Source: an uncultured Roseibium sp. (lineage in GTDB: Bacteria > Pseudomonadota > Alphaproteobacteria > Rhizobiales > Stappiaceae). Taken from it: a stretch of 64,000 nt of DNA. Shown here in pieces: positions 53,217 to 61,816 of the stretch (positions are counted from its first letter, which is position 1; each line of letters opens with the position of its first letter). Below the pieces are notes generated by a model. The model did not search any database and was not told the origin of the DNA. It worked only from the letters and a program-made list of their open reading frames with translations. The stretch is taken from the NCBI RefSeq assembly GCF_947499295.1, contig NZ_CANMNP010000002.1, positions 434,001 through 498,000 of the forward strand, given 5' to 3'. The position numbers and the translations under genes were made by a program.

Positions 53217-54209
53217 TCAGTTGCGAACGAACTCGACCCTGCGATGGGCCTGGTTTCTCAGATCTTCTGAATAGAGTGATGGATCATCAAACCGAAAGGG
53301 CTGCGCTTCTCCTTTTCCGTCCACGTCGATCCGGCCGGAATAGCCCGTATTCAAAAGTGCTTCGCGAATGGCTTGTGCTCGCCGCAAGGACAGGTCGAGA
53401 TTGTAGGGGCCCGAGCCCGCCGGGTCTGTGTGTCCGACCACACGAATGTCCGGGTTGCCTTGGGCCTCCAGCGTTTTTCTGACGTCTTGAAAACTGAGCC
53501 TGCCTGCTTCGGTCAAGATGGCTTGGTCATATTTGAACTGGATCGGGACAAGAGTCTTCTTTCTCTTGTAACCGCGTGTTGAAAAGCTGTATTGGGAGAT
53601 CGTCTGGCCACTTCTGGTGGTCGGTATTTGAGCGTCTTCAGGTGAGTTTGAGACCTGAGCCCCCACGACGGAAAGTTCGTCCAGTCTGTCCCGCAGCCGA
53701 GCGATCATTCTGTGATCGGGCTCGTTGGGTGTCAGCTCTTCATCGTCGACCAGTCCGAGCGCTTCCTGGTAGGCTCTGAGAGCCGGCAGCACCTGCTGCT
53801 GCTGCCGGTAGATTTCACCTAGGAAATAAGACAGCCGCCAGTGTTCGCCAAACTCCTGCAGGTCGAGCAGTGTCTCCTTGAGTTCTTCGATGTTCCCTGA
53901 ATGGGAGGCAAGGCTGTCAAAAGGAACGACGCTGTCGAGCCGCGAATGGATGATGTCTGCACCAAACGCCTCTACCGTCACGCCATCGCAGTCGCTGTCG
54001 TTGTAGGCTTGGTCATAGAGACTGGCTTTCTCGTCATAGGAGGCATCGCTCGAAATACTCGACCAGGCTTTCTTGAGAGCTTCGCAGGACAGAAGGTCCG
54101 CATGCGCTGGTGCCGCGGCAAACGATGATATGCCCAAGGCCAAAACAAGGACGTTTATTCGAGCGTATAAACTTGAGACCAATGAAAAAGTATCGAGCCG
54201 TACAGCCAT
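53217..54209 (-). CDS. OmpA-domain envelope protein heading the caspase operon
   Basis: A 330-residue exported protein: signal peptide (about 18-37), a helical region with a TPR-like stretch (LSYFLGEIYRQQQQVLPALRA, in parts) and a C-terminal OmpA/Pal peptidoglycan-binding domain (IRVVGHTDPAGSGPYNLDLSLRRA, in parts; NQAHRRVEF). The OmpA domain anchors it to the wall. It is first in an operon with three caspase genes. The start codon lies beside a perfect 14-base palindrome. Confidence 0.87.
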   Translation of the reverse strand: MAVRLDTFSLVSSLYARINVLVLALGISSFAAAPAHADLLSCEALKKAWSSISSDASYDEKASLYDQAYNDSDCDGVTVEAFGADIIHSRLDSVVPFDSLASHSGNIEELKETLLDLQEFGEHWRLSYFLGEIYRQQQQVLPALRAYQEALGLVDDEELTPNEPDHRMIARLRDRLDELSVVGAQVSNSPEDAQIPTTRSGQTISQYSFSTRGYKRKKTLVPIQFKYDQAILTEAGRLSFQDVRKTLEAQGNPDIRVVGHTDPAGSGPYNLDLSLRRAQAIREALLNTGYSGRIDVDGKGEAQPFRFDDPSLYSEDLRNQAHRRVEFVRN

Positions 54210-54619
54210 ATTTTTCCTATAGGAAAGGTTTTGGATTGCTTCATCTTGAATCGGAAATATGCCGATCCATCCTGAAATTTGCTTCTAAATACCCTTAACT
54301 TAACGGAGAATGACTCATCTCGCTCGCGGCGGCAACTTCTGAAATCTTTAACTGGGACAATCTGAGCAATAAGAGTGCGCATTTGACAGCGTGTCTTCTT
54401 ACCATGGGCATAGTAGTCAAATCGTCTCAGGCCAATGCCGGAAACAGTTTAGACCGCGGGTAAGTTGCTGAGAACGAGAGAGCAAAACAAACAAAAATCG
54501 GTTTGGGTTTTGTGTGATGCATCCAGCAAACAGGAGATTGATAGCTGCATGTTGCTGCAAGAGTATGCGAGGCGCTGAACCAGTAGTGTCGCATTCGTGC
54601 AGACTGAATGTGAGATTTA
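54210..54619. other. boundary region between caspase operon and mobile element
   Basis: A 410-base AT-richer gap. It holds the leader of the OmpA operon (minus strand) with a palindrome at 54213-54226 and no other gene I can support. On the plus strand it precedes the MobC/relaxase genes, so an oriT and a left attachment site may be here; no clear nick-site motif or direct repeat was recognised. Confidence 0.4.
54213..54226 (-). promoter_or_regulatory. palindrome overlapping the OmpA-gene ribosome binding site
   Basis: TTTCCTATAGGAAA is a perfect 14-base palindrome four bases upstream of the start codon; its AGGAAA end is the likely ribosome binding site. It may be a protein-binding operator or control translation. 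Confidence 0.45.
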
Positions 54620-54751
54620 ATGGTGCCGCTAGAGCGAAAAACTCTAGACGACATTTTCGATACTTTAGAAGACTGGAATAGCGTGCTTGAAAGCGCGGGT
54701 TATTCGAAATCTGATCTGCAATTTCCGAAGCCCAAAGGACCGCGCCCATGA
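54620..54751 (+). CDS. small acidic protein coupled to the MobC-like gene
   Basis: A 43-residue reading frame starting MVPLERKTLDDIF and ending KPKGPRP. It is rich in Asp/Glu with an amphipathic helix pattern. Its stop overlaps the start of the next gene as ATGA, the same coupling used by other operons here. That makes it a likely real gene in spite of its size. No homologue recognised; a relaxosome accessory or regulator is possible. Confidence 0.5.
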   Translation: MVPLERKTLDDIFDTLEDWNSVLESAGYSKSDLQFPKPKGPRP

Positions 54752-55197
54752 GCGGTTCTTCTTCTCCCAAATCCAAACCAAAGCGCCCGTCACCATTTCC
54801 ATTGCGATTGTCTGACGCGGAAAAGAGCGAGCTTCTTGCTCGGGCGGGGAATATCGCTCTTGGTGCTTACATCAAGTCCCAGCTCTTCGCCGATGGTTCA
54901 AGACGTATCCGTCATGCCAATCGTTCACCTGTGCAGGATCGCACGAGCCTGAGCCAAGTCTTAGCCATGCTCGGACAAAGCAATGTCGGTGATCGACTGG
55001 GTCGATTGGTCAATGCTGCCGAGAGCGGAGCGCTGGTGTTGGATGATGACACAGTTACAGTCATTCAATCAGCCTGCACAGAAGTGCATGCCATGCGCAT
55101 GATGCTGATGAAAGCCCTCGGTTTTCAAGTTGATGAGGCGGAGCTATCGCAATCCCTGCGCCAAACCTTCACCCAAGCCGCTGCGTTGGAGGATTGA
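54748..55197 (+). CDS. MobC-like relaxosome accessory protein
   Basis: A 149-residue protein with the N-terminal motif PFPLRLSDAEKSELLARAGN and GAYIKSQLF, as in ribbon-helix-helix MobC/NikA-type proteins that bind oriT and help the relaxase melt DNA. Basic N-terminus, helical C-terminus. It lies 4 bases before the relaxase gene. Confidence 0.72.
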   Translation: MSGSSSPKSKPKRPSPFPLRLSDAEKSELLARAGNIALGAYIKSQLFADGSRRIRHANRSPVQDRTSLSQVLAMLGQSNVGDRLGRLVNAAESGALVLDDDTVTVIQSACTEVHAMRMMLMKALGFQVDEAELSQSLRQTFTQAAALED

Positions 55198-55201
55198 TCC
55201 T

Positions 55202-56491
55202 ATGATCCTCAAAGGCTCTCAGCGCGGCGGAGCGTACAATCTCGCCGCGCATTTGATGAACGAGCACGACAACGACCACATCACGCTCTATGAAGTTCGC
55301 GGCTTTGTTGCTCGTGATCTGCATGGTGCGTTGTCTGAAGCCTATGCGATTTCCAAGGGGACGAAGTGCGAGCAATTCATGTTCTCGCTCAGCCTCAATC
55401 CTCCGAAGGACCACACGGCCACAGAGCAAGAACTGATCGATGCAGCCAATCGCGCAGAAGAAAAACTCGGGCTGAGCGGACAGCCCCGCGCCATGGTCTT
55501 TCATGAGAAGGAAGGCAGACGCCATGCTCATGTGGTGTGGAGCCGCATTGAAGCCAGTACCATGAAAGCAATCCCGCTGCCGCATTTTAAAAACAGGCTA
55601 ATGAGTTTGGCGCGGGAACTCTATCTGGATCACGGCTGGGAACTGCCCGAGGGCTTGCGCCGTGACGGCGGCAAGTCTCCTCTGAACTTCTCCCTCGCCG
55701 AATGGCAGCAAGCCAAACGATTGAAGCTTGATCCACGCGAGATCAAACAGAGCTTTCAAGAGGCTTGGAAGCACTCGGACAATGCCAAGGCGTTCAAACA
55801 TGCCCTGGAAGATAAGGGCTACTTCCTTGCCCGAGGGGACAGGCGCGGCTTTGTTGCTCTGGATATCAATGGGGAAGCCTTTTCGGTCCCACGCATGCTT
55901 GGGATCAAGACACGCGAGGTCAAAGCCAAGCTGGGTGATCCTGCGGCTCTCAGCTCTGTTGATGAGACCAAGCAAACCATCACGCGGAAAGTCACGGATC
56001 ATATCCATGATTATATCGATCAGGTGGATGCGCAGCAGGTGAAGGACATGGAACCGCTTGGCGAGGAACGTCAAAGGCTCAAACAAGCGCACCGCACCGA
56101 ACGGCAATCCTTAAAAACCAAACAGCAGGCACGATGGAATGCAGAAACCCGTGAGCGATCAGCGCGGCTCAACAAAGGGCTTAAGGGGTTGTGGCAACGC
56201 CTGTCAGGGAGCGCCAAGACCATCAAGAAGCAGAATGAACGTGAGGCGTGGCAAGCTCTTCAGCGCGATCAGCAGCAACGAGATGATTTAGTCAAAGCGC
56301 AGATGCAAGATCGCCGGAAGCTCCAACGTGAAATTGACAAGCTGCGACGGAAACACATCAAAGACCGCCAAATCCTTGCTCGCGATATCGCTCAGACCAT
56401 GCGGATGAGCGATCAGATCGAGCGCATGCAAAGTCAGGAGAGAGAGCACCGCCAAGACAAGTCTCGAACCTATCGAGGGCCGTCACTTTAG
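55202..56491 (+). CDS. MobP-type relaxase
   Basis: A 429-residue relaxase/mobilization nuclease (VirD2/MobA type). Residues 1-150 carry the relaxase fold with GGAYNLAAHLMN near the N-terminus and the metal-binding motif RRHAHVVWSRIE near residue 106. The remaining two thirds are helical, Lys/Arg/Gln-rich and likely coiled-coil. The catalytic Tyr is probably Tyr11. The start at 55202 begins the domain; the frame upstream overlaps mobC and is not used. Confidence 0.85.
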   Translation: MILKGSQRGGAYNLAAHLMNEHDNDHITLYEVRGFVARDLHGALSEAYAISKGTKCEQFMFSLSLNPPKDHTATEQELIDAANRAEEKLGLSGQPRAMVFHEKEGRRHAHVVWSRIEASTMKAIPLPHFKNRLMSLARELYLDHGWELPEGLRRDGGKSPLNFSLAEWQQAKRLKLDPREIKQSFQEAWKHSDNAKAFKHALEDKGYFLARGDRRGFVALDINGEAFSVPRMLGIKTREVKAKLGDPAALSSVDETKQTITRKVTDHIHDYIDQVDAQQVKDMEPLGEERQRLKQAHRTERQSLKTKQQARWNAETRERSARLNKGLKGLWQRLSGSAKTIKKQNEREAWQALQRDQQQRDDLVKAQMQDRRKLQREIDKLRRKHIKDRQILARDIAQTMRMSDQIERMQSQEREHRQDKSRTYRGPSL

Positions 56492-56515
56492 GGTTTTCGT
56501 ATACGCCCTGCAGAA

Positions 56516-56836
56516 TTACTTATAAAGTAAATCTATGAGCTTTTGGCCCGTGATTTTCTCTTTTGTGTCTGATTTATTTTTTGAGAAAAAGGAAGCAACA
56601 ATAAAAAAAGGAAGAAACAAAGGATTTTCTTCGCGATAAAAGTAGCGGTCAAAAGGGAAGGACTCCACTTTGTGATGATCAATGCCGAGTTTTTCGGAGA
56701 GTTCGAGAACTAGGTTTTCGGCTTCTTCACCTTGAATGCCGTTCTCGCCATTTAGGACGGTGTCCATACTCTCCGGAAGACCCAGATCTCTGAGGGTTTC
56801 AAAAATCAACTCCTGTGCGGTGCAACCATTGTCCAT
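56516..56836 (-). CDS. DUF1493-like small protein, possible immunity protein
   Basis: A 106-residue acidic protein with an N-terminal part like DUF1493 (GEEAENLVLELSEKLGID, then FPFDRYFYREENPLF) and an ITGQKLIDLL C-terminus. It starts directly at the stop of the 211-residue gene. DUF1493 proteins resemble acyl carrier fold proteins and are often found beside toxin-like genes. Role as an immunity protein is inference from the pairing. Confidence 0.6.
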   Translation of the reverse strand: MDNGCTAQELIFETLRDLGLPESMDTVLNGENGIQGEEAENLVLELSEKLGIDHHKVESFPFDRYFYREENPLFLPFFIVASFFSKNKSDTKEKITGQKLIDLLYK

Positions 56837-57472
56837 CTAGTGAGCCGACTTAATACAAAATGGGGTTAGTTCTTCGCAAACAGCGCGTAAGAATGACCTC
56901 TCTCCCGAACAGTCTGCTAGGCACTGATCCAAGACAACAAGATCCATCGCAAGAAGTCCCCATCCAATTCCTGGAATCCGGCGTCCCACAAAGCGCAACA
57001 AGGATTTCGTGCTCGACATCTTTACGATGCCAGGCCCTCCAAACACTGGAGCCTTATTTGGAATGGATTTCGGAACTGGCACATTACCAAGCGAAGGAAC
57101 CTTGTGCGCAATGATCGAAGTTACGGATGTAAACCTACTTGCACTAGGTCCAGCGCCCCTTGGGAGTCCTACCCAGCTTTTTGGAATAGAACCACTGCCA
57201 ATAGCGGCAATGCTTGTGAGCGCTATTTCAGGAACTGCACCACTTGTCAGACACTTCCACAGGCAATTCTTTTCCTCACTATCCTGAAGAGGCAGCGCAA
57301 GTGGTCTGTGAATATGGCTTTGTAGCGATTGCTCATGCTCACTGGTGCTAACGATACGATAATCATCTGGCATCGGAGGCGCTGCTTCATTTACATCGGC
57401 AACGGTTATGCTTTCTTTGTCATAGAATTCACCAAACATTACTGGGGAAGGTCTTGTTTCAATCAACGGCAC
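56837..57472 (-). CDS. unrecognised protein, possible polymorphic-toxin-like partner
   Basis: A 211-residue protein with no family recognised. The N-terminal half is low in predicted structure; the middle has a Pro/Ile/Val-rich stretch (VPSLGNVPVPKSIPNKAP) and the C-terminus an amphipathic-to-hydrophobic segment (RFVGRRIPGIGWGLLAMDLV) plus six Cys. Segments of the type RRIPGIGWGLL occur before toxin tips in polymorphic toxins. No signal peptide. It reads into the DUF1493 gene with zero spacing. Confidence 0.5.
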   Translation of the reverse strand: MPLIETRPSPVMFGEFYDKESITVADVNEAAPPMPDDYRIVSTSEHEQSLQSHIHRPLALPLQDSEEKNCLWKCLTSGAVPEIALTSIAAIGSGSIPKSWVGLPRGAGPSASRFTSVTSIIAHKVPSLGNVPVPKSIPNKAPVFGGPGIVKMSSTKSLLRFVGRRIPGIGWGLLAMDLVVLDQCLADCSGERSFLRAVCEELTPFCIKSAH

Positions 57473-57563
57473 GAGGAGAATCCAAATTAGAAATCATATC
57501 TGATTCAGTTTAAGGGAAGTGGAATGAAGTGCAACCTATCGTTTAGATTTGTGTGCATTGAAG

Positions 57564-57593
57564 TTGCAAGATGGTGCGATTTTGGTGTATAAT
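57564..57593 (+). promoter_or_regulatory. promoter of the parDE operon
   Basis: TTGCAA (57564-57569) and TATAAT (57588-57593) are separated by 18 bases and lie 38 bases before the parD start. This is the clearest sigma-70-type promoter in the window. Confidence 0.65.
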
Positions 57594-57631
57594 TACATCA
57601 GATAGACGTAACCATATTGGAGGACTTGAAG

Positions 57632-57871
57632 ATGTCGAGACAAAGCATTTCACTGACCCGCCCGAACGATGAATGGCTTAAGGCGCAGGTCGATAGTGAG
57701 GAATATACGAGCAAAAGCGAAGTGGTGAATGACCTCATACGTAAGGCACGGGAAGTCGAAGAAATTCGCAAGAAGCTGATTGCAGCCGAGGAGAGTGGAT
57801 TTTCTGACCGGACGCCGGAACAGATACGCGCGCAGGCCAAGAAAAGACTGAAGAATGCCGCGAAAATATAG
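57632..57871 (+). CDS. parD: ParD-family antitoxin
   Basis: A 79-residue antitoxin with the ribbon-helix-helix N-terminus (MSRQSISLTRPNDEWLKAQV; SKSEVVNDLIRKARE) and a C-terminal toxin-binding helix. GGAGG at proper spacing decides the ATG at 57632; a Met five codons earlier is less likely. It overlaps parE by 17 bases. Confidence 0.88.
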   Translation: MSRQSISLTRPNDEWLKAQVDSEEYTSKSEVVNDLIRKAREVEEIRKKLIAAEESGFSDRTPEQIRAQAKKRLKNAAKI

Positions 57872-58139
57872 ACTTAAACTCAGCGCATCGGCAGATCGTG
57901 ATCTTACTGCCATTTATGACTACGGATTTATCCAATGGGGAGAAGAGCGCGCCGATCTGTACTATGACGCTTTGATCGACCATCTTGATCAGCTTTGCGA
58001 TAACCCGTTCTTATACGCCGCCGTTGATGATATCCGACCAGGTTACCGCCGCAGCATTTTTCGAGCGCACACCGTTTACTACAAGGTGAACGACACCGCA
58101 GTCGAGATCATGGCGGTGATCGGACGGCAAGATTTTTAA
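57855..58139 (+). CDS. parE: ParE-family toxin
   Basis: A 94-residue RelE/ParE-superfamily toxin: KLSASADRDLTAIYDYGFIQWG at the N-terminus, PFLYAAVDDIRPGYRRSIFRAHTVYY and the C-terminal VIGRQDF are typical. ParE toxins poison DNA gyrase. With ParD it likely stabilises the mobile element. Confidence 0.88.
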   Translation: MPRKYRLKLSASADRDLTAIYDYGFIQWGEERADLYYDALIDHLDQLCDNPFLYAAVDDIRPGYRRSIFRAHTVYYKVNDTAVEIMAVIGRQDF

Positions 58140-58309
58140 GCGCTTTCCTATCGATCATAAAACGGTGTTTTCGTGAGGTATAGAACAGGTTTGTTTGCCT
58201 CACGGGTGGATGAATTTACCCACTTTACCCCATGCAATACCGGCCACTTACGCCTGATTGATTGATATTTGGACCGGGTTTGTCACTCAAACCCGAGAAG
58301 GTATCTCTC

Positions 58310-60184
58310 ATGTCAAAACAAATACCCGAACCATCATTTTCGGATGATTTGGAAACCCTCAAAACGTTTTTCGAAAGCGGACCAGGATTGTTCTGGATCG
58401 GCACTCTGGCAGGCCTTGCCAGTTTAGCATTTCTCGCGGAAACGCCATTGTTGCAAGGATGGCTTGTTACTCAGGTGCCATATTATGGATTTGAGTTGAC
58501 GGCGTATCGTCTGAGTATCGCGATCTTGCCTGGGATAGTTGGTTTTGTCTTGGGATGGTTTTTCTCTCCCGAAGGCTCCAATGCCCGCCAGATTGCGATG
58601 GGCGCGGTGTTTGGCGGGGCAATCTACATTGTTATTGTCGATCACGGTATGCTGGGCTGGGGCACGGCGTTTGTTGCAGCGTTCTTCGCCTTTTTTGCTG
58701 GGTTTGGTTACTGGGCACGTCATTTCATCCAACGGCTTGGACAAACCCCAACCACCTTTGGCTCTGCCGCATGGGCAAGCTTCAAAGAGATGTTCTTGAG
58801 GGGCGTCATCACGCTCGAGGGCTTTCTCTTGGGCTATGTGCCTGATGCCAGCGGCGCAATGCAGCCGCTGTCTTATATTGGTGTGCGCCATCTGCTGACC
58901 GTTGCGCCAAACAGATCGGGCAAAGGCATCAGTGCGATTATCCCAAACCTGTTGCGTTATCTGGGCTCGGTGCTGGTCATTGATCCCAAGGGCGAGAACG
59001 CCATGATCACCGCCAAGTGCCGTGCTGCTCTGGGACAAGCGGTCCATGTGGTTGATCCGTGGGGGATCACGGGCATGGCGGTGTCGTGCTTCAATCCTCT
59101 GGATTGGCTCATTCCCGGTGACATCGACATTGCCGATAATGCCATGCTGCTGGCGGATGCCATCATCATGTATTCGGGTGGTGATGAGCGGTTCTGGGAT
59201 GAAGAAGCTAAAGCCCTGTTGCTCGGTGTGATCCTCTATGTCGCTTTGAGCAAATCAGAAGCCAAGAACCGCAACTTGGGCCGTGTTCGGGAACTTCTGC
59301 TGCTGGATGGGGACGAACTCAACACGCTGTTCAAGAACATGTTGAAGATCCCGCATCGTGCGGTTCGCTCAGCAGGTGCGCGATGCTTGCAAAAGGAAGA
59401 AAAGCTTCTTTCTAACGTTATGGCATCCGTGCAGGCCCAGACCCATTTTCTGGACAGTGAACGCCTGAGAGACAGTCTGGCAACATCAGACTTCAAGTTC
59501 GAGGACCTCAAAACTACTCCGATGAGTGTCTATCTGGTGCTGCCTGCCGATAAGCTGGAAAGTCATGGGCGGTGGTTACGCCTGTTGATCCAGCAAGCTT
59601 TGACGGTGAATGCCCGCAATATCGAACTAAAACCCAAAAAGCCCGTTCTGTTCCTGCTGGATGAGATGCCGGCGCTCGGCAAGCTCACCATGTTGGAACA
59701 AGCCTTTGGTCTGATGGCGGGCTTTGGAATCCAAATCTGGGGTATTTGTCAGGATTTGAGCCAATTAAAGCGCATTTACGGCGATGGCTGGGAAACCTTC
59801 ATCTCTAATGCGGGCATGATCCAGTATTTTGGCTCGCGCGATAATCTGACGGCGGAGTATTTTTCCAAGCTGTGCGGTGTGACGACCGTCTGGGATTGGT
59901 CAACGGCATTGGCCCGTGCTGTGGGTGTTTCTCGCGGCAAAGACACCTCGCACTCGGAAACCACGACCAACACGGATACGGCATCGGCCAAGCAGCGCAA
60001 GCTTGCTTATCCCGATGAGCTGATGCGCATGGACGACGCCAAGCAGCTTGTGTTCATTGAGAATATGAACCCGATCCTGGGTACCAAGCGCCCATGGTTC
60101 AAAGATGATGAGCTCAAATCCCTCGGCGTCAATCTGCATGATCCGCAGATTGAGGAAGCTCCCGAGCAAATCGCGGCTGAATAA
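58310..60184 (+). CDS. VirD4/TraG-type conjugative coupling protein
   Basis: A 624-residue inner-membrane ATPase with helices at about 28-50, 65-85 and 95-125, Walker A APNRSGKG (near residue 203), Walker B VLFLLDEMPALGKL (near residue 446) and the T4CP motif IWGICQDLSQL. It links the relaxosome to a type IV secretion channel. The start at 58310 follows AAGG. Full-length, apparently functional. Confidence 0.9.
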   Translation: MSKQIPEPSFSDDLETLKTFFESGPGLFWIGTLAGLASLAFLAETPLLQGWLVTQVPYYGFELTAYRLSIAILPGIVGFVLGWFFSPEGSNARQIAMGAVFGGAIYIVIVDHGMLGWGTAFVAAFFAFFAGFGYWARHFIQRLGQTPTTFGSAAWASFKEMFLRGVITLEGFLLGYVPDASGAMQPLSYIGVRHLLTVAPNRSGKGISAIIPNLLRYLGSVLVIDPKGENAMITAKCRAALGQAVHVVDPWGITGMAVSCFNPLDWLIPGDIDIADNAMLLADAIIMYSGGDERFWDEEAKALLLGVILYVALSKSEAKNRNLGRVRELLLLDGDELNTLFKNMLKIPHRAVRSAGARCLQKEEKLLSNVMASVQAQTHFLDSERLRDSLATSDFKFEDLKTTPMSVYLVLPADKLESHGRWLRLLIQQALTVNARNIELKPKKPVLFLLDEMPALGKLTMLEQAFGLMAGFGIQIWGICQDLSQLKRIYGDGWETFISNAGMIQYFGSRDNLTAEYFSKLCGVTTVWDWSTALARAVGVSRGKDTSHSETTTNTDTASAKQRKLAYPDELMRMDDAKQLVFIENMNPILGTKRPWFKDDELKSLGVNLHDPQIEEAPEQIAAE

Positions 60185-60249
60185 CGCCGAGCGGAGGGGC
60201 ATTGGCCCGCAGCAATTTCTCTTCTTCAAATCAAAAGCAGGAAAACGCT

Positions 60250-60798
60250 ATGACCAAACGTCCTGTAAAGCCGTTCCATGATGCCGTTCACAATATCGAC
60301 CCGGAAGAAAGCAAGGCGGAGCCCTATAGCAATCCCTATCCGGCGCGTGACAAGGACAACACGGCGCATACGATGAAACCGCCCACATGGGGAATTGCCG
60401 GAACAAACCGTCAGGGGCCAGCCGGAACAATTGGATATCGCGGACCGATGCCTGAAACACCCTCCCAAAAACCACATATCGAAATCACCATGGGTGATTT
60501 GAATAAAGACCTTTGGATTCATGGGAAGATCGCCACGATGGAGGGTTACAGCTTCCGTATGCGTCTTGAGAATTTGCCATCCGAACAGGGGCTGAATCAT
60601 GGCCGCATCACAGGATTGGCAATCAACAAGGATTCAAATCTTGTGGCCTTTTACAGTCAGGGTTGGGCGATGAGACCGGAAACGGAAAAGCACATGCAAG
60701 CCTTGGATAAAATCCAGCAGCATTTTGATCCTCCGGAAAAAGAGTTCAAGCCGATTGCACCACCCTCACAGGACAAAGATCACGGACGTGATCTCTAG
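60250..60798 (+). CDS. conserved mobile-element protein of unknown function
   Basis: A 182-residue hydrophilic protein: a Pro/Asp-rich N-terminal 75 residues and a compact C-terminal domain (HIEITMGDLNKDLWIHGKIA; GRITGLAINKDSN). It follows the coupling-protein gene, like accessory genes of related elements. No known domain recognised. ATG at 60250 has AGGAA upstream; a TTG further up is less likely. Confidence 0.55.
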   Translation: MTKRPVKPFHDAVHNIDPEESKAEPYSNPYPARDKDNTAHTMKPPTWGIAGTNRQGPAGTIGYRGPMPETPSQKPHIEITMGDLNKDLWIHGKIATMEGYSFRMRLENLPSEQGLNHGRITGLAINKDSNLVAFYSQGWAMRPETEKHMQALDKIQQHFDPPEKEFKPIAPPSQDKDHGRDL

Positions 60799-60809
60799 GA
60801 ATATCTTCA

Positions 60810-60839
60810 AATAGCAGAGCGGATACCCGCTCTGCTATT
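60810..60839 (+). terminator. hairpin after the accessory gene
   Basis: A perfect 13-bp stem (60810-60822 with 60827-60839, starting AATAGCAGAGCGG) with a 4-base loop, 11 bases after the stop. No T-run follows, but the strong stem fits a terminator or processing site. Confidence 0.65.
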
Positions 60840-60847
60840 CTGGTCTT

Positions 60848-61156
60848 ATGGATCAATATGAATTTGAAAAGTATCTTGAAAACCAACCCAAACTGAGCGG
60901 CACGGAAGCGGTGGGACGATTTGTCAAGAACGCGTTTGGTGTCGATGAGAAGCTTGTCTTGCCACAGAGCTATTGGCGTTACGTAGATTGGCTGGTCGAA
61001 GCAGAGAACGTCGAGATAGACCGCTATATCGTCGATTGCGACAATGAGCGCGGTGACAGAACCCTCTCTGAAAATCTGATGGAGTGGCTTTACTTCGATA
61101 TGACCGAACGCAAGAAAGCCATTGATCCGCTCCCCGATTGGATCAAGTTTATTTGA
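60848..61156 (+). CDS. small unrecognised protein
   Basis: A 102-residue protein, acidic and helical (MDQYEFEKYLENQPKL; LVEAENVEIDRYIVDCDNE). No family recognised. It converges on the immunity-like gene at 61166. The start lies inside a few bases of the preceding hairpin. Confidence 0.5.
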   Translation: MDQYEFEKYLENQPKLSGTEAVGRFVKNAFGVDEKLVLPQSYWRYVDWLVEAENVEIDRYIVDCDNERGDRTLSENLMEWLYFDMTERKKAIDPLPDWIKFI

Positions 61157-61165
61157 GATATCACT

Positions 61166-61816
61166 TTATTCAACTTGATCAGTAATGATCGGCATCGCAC
61201 GAGTATTGATATGAGCCTCGAATAAATTCGCAGCGGGGTTCTGGGATGTAACCATTTCGTTTGAGATGTCGAAATCAAAAACCAAGGCAGAATTCGTTTG
61301 GCCAGCCGAAAACCGAAACGTCTGTTCATCTCTCCAGTCTTCAAAGTTATGCCATAGCGCAGTTGGAAGTGATTTGTTCTTGACCCTTATCGTGAGAGGT
61401 TTGCGCTCACTTTTCATATCCGTCATTGCTGTTTTCGACGAAAAAACAACAAACCCATCTCCCCGCCCCAAAGGTAGCAGTAAGTATTCACCGTCGGGTG
61501 ACCAGACGTTGATGAAATAGCCACCGGTCTGCTCAAGAGTTTCCGGATCAAAGGGCTCGTATCGGATGACAGTAGAATCGGAGTGATCATGTAAGTTGAC
61601 TGACTTGATGATCTGATGCTCCGGCACTGCGTTGTCATTCAAAACGCGTTCACCGAAAAATTCTACCGATAGGCCATACTTTTCATTGTGAGAAACATGT
61701 AGAACTTCATCAGAGGTCTGCTCTTCAAAGTAATAAGACATATAATACAATGCCATGAAAAGCATAATTGCTGCCGCGGCTAAAAAACCTATTTTGTGTC
61801 TGGTTATCCCTCTCAA
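61166..61816 (-). CDS. membrane-anchored protein, possible immunity protein
   Basis: A 216-residue protein with one N-terminal membrane segment (GFLAAAAIMLFMALYYM) and a periplasmic domain rich in beta strands. No family recognised. It overlaps the Cys/His hydrolase-like gene by four bases (ATGA), as in toxin-immunity pairs; periplasmic placement fits protection from a wall-acting enzyme. Confidence 0.55.
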   Translation of the reverse strand: MRGITRHKIGFLAAAAIMLFMALYYMSYYFEEQTSDEVLHVSHNEKYGLSVEFFGERVLNDNAVPEHQIIKSVNLHDHSDSTVIRYEPFDPETLEQTGGYFINVWSPDGEYLLLPLGRGDGFVVFSSKTAMTDMKSERKPLTIRVKNKSLPTALWHNFEDWRDEQTFRFSAGQTNSALVFDFDISNEMVTSQNPAANLFEAHINTRAMPIITDQVE

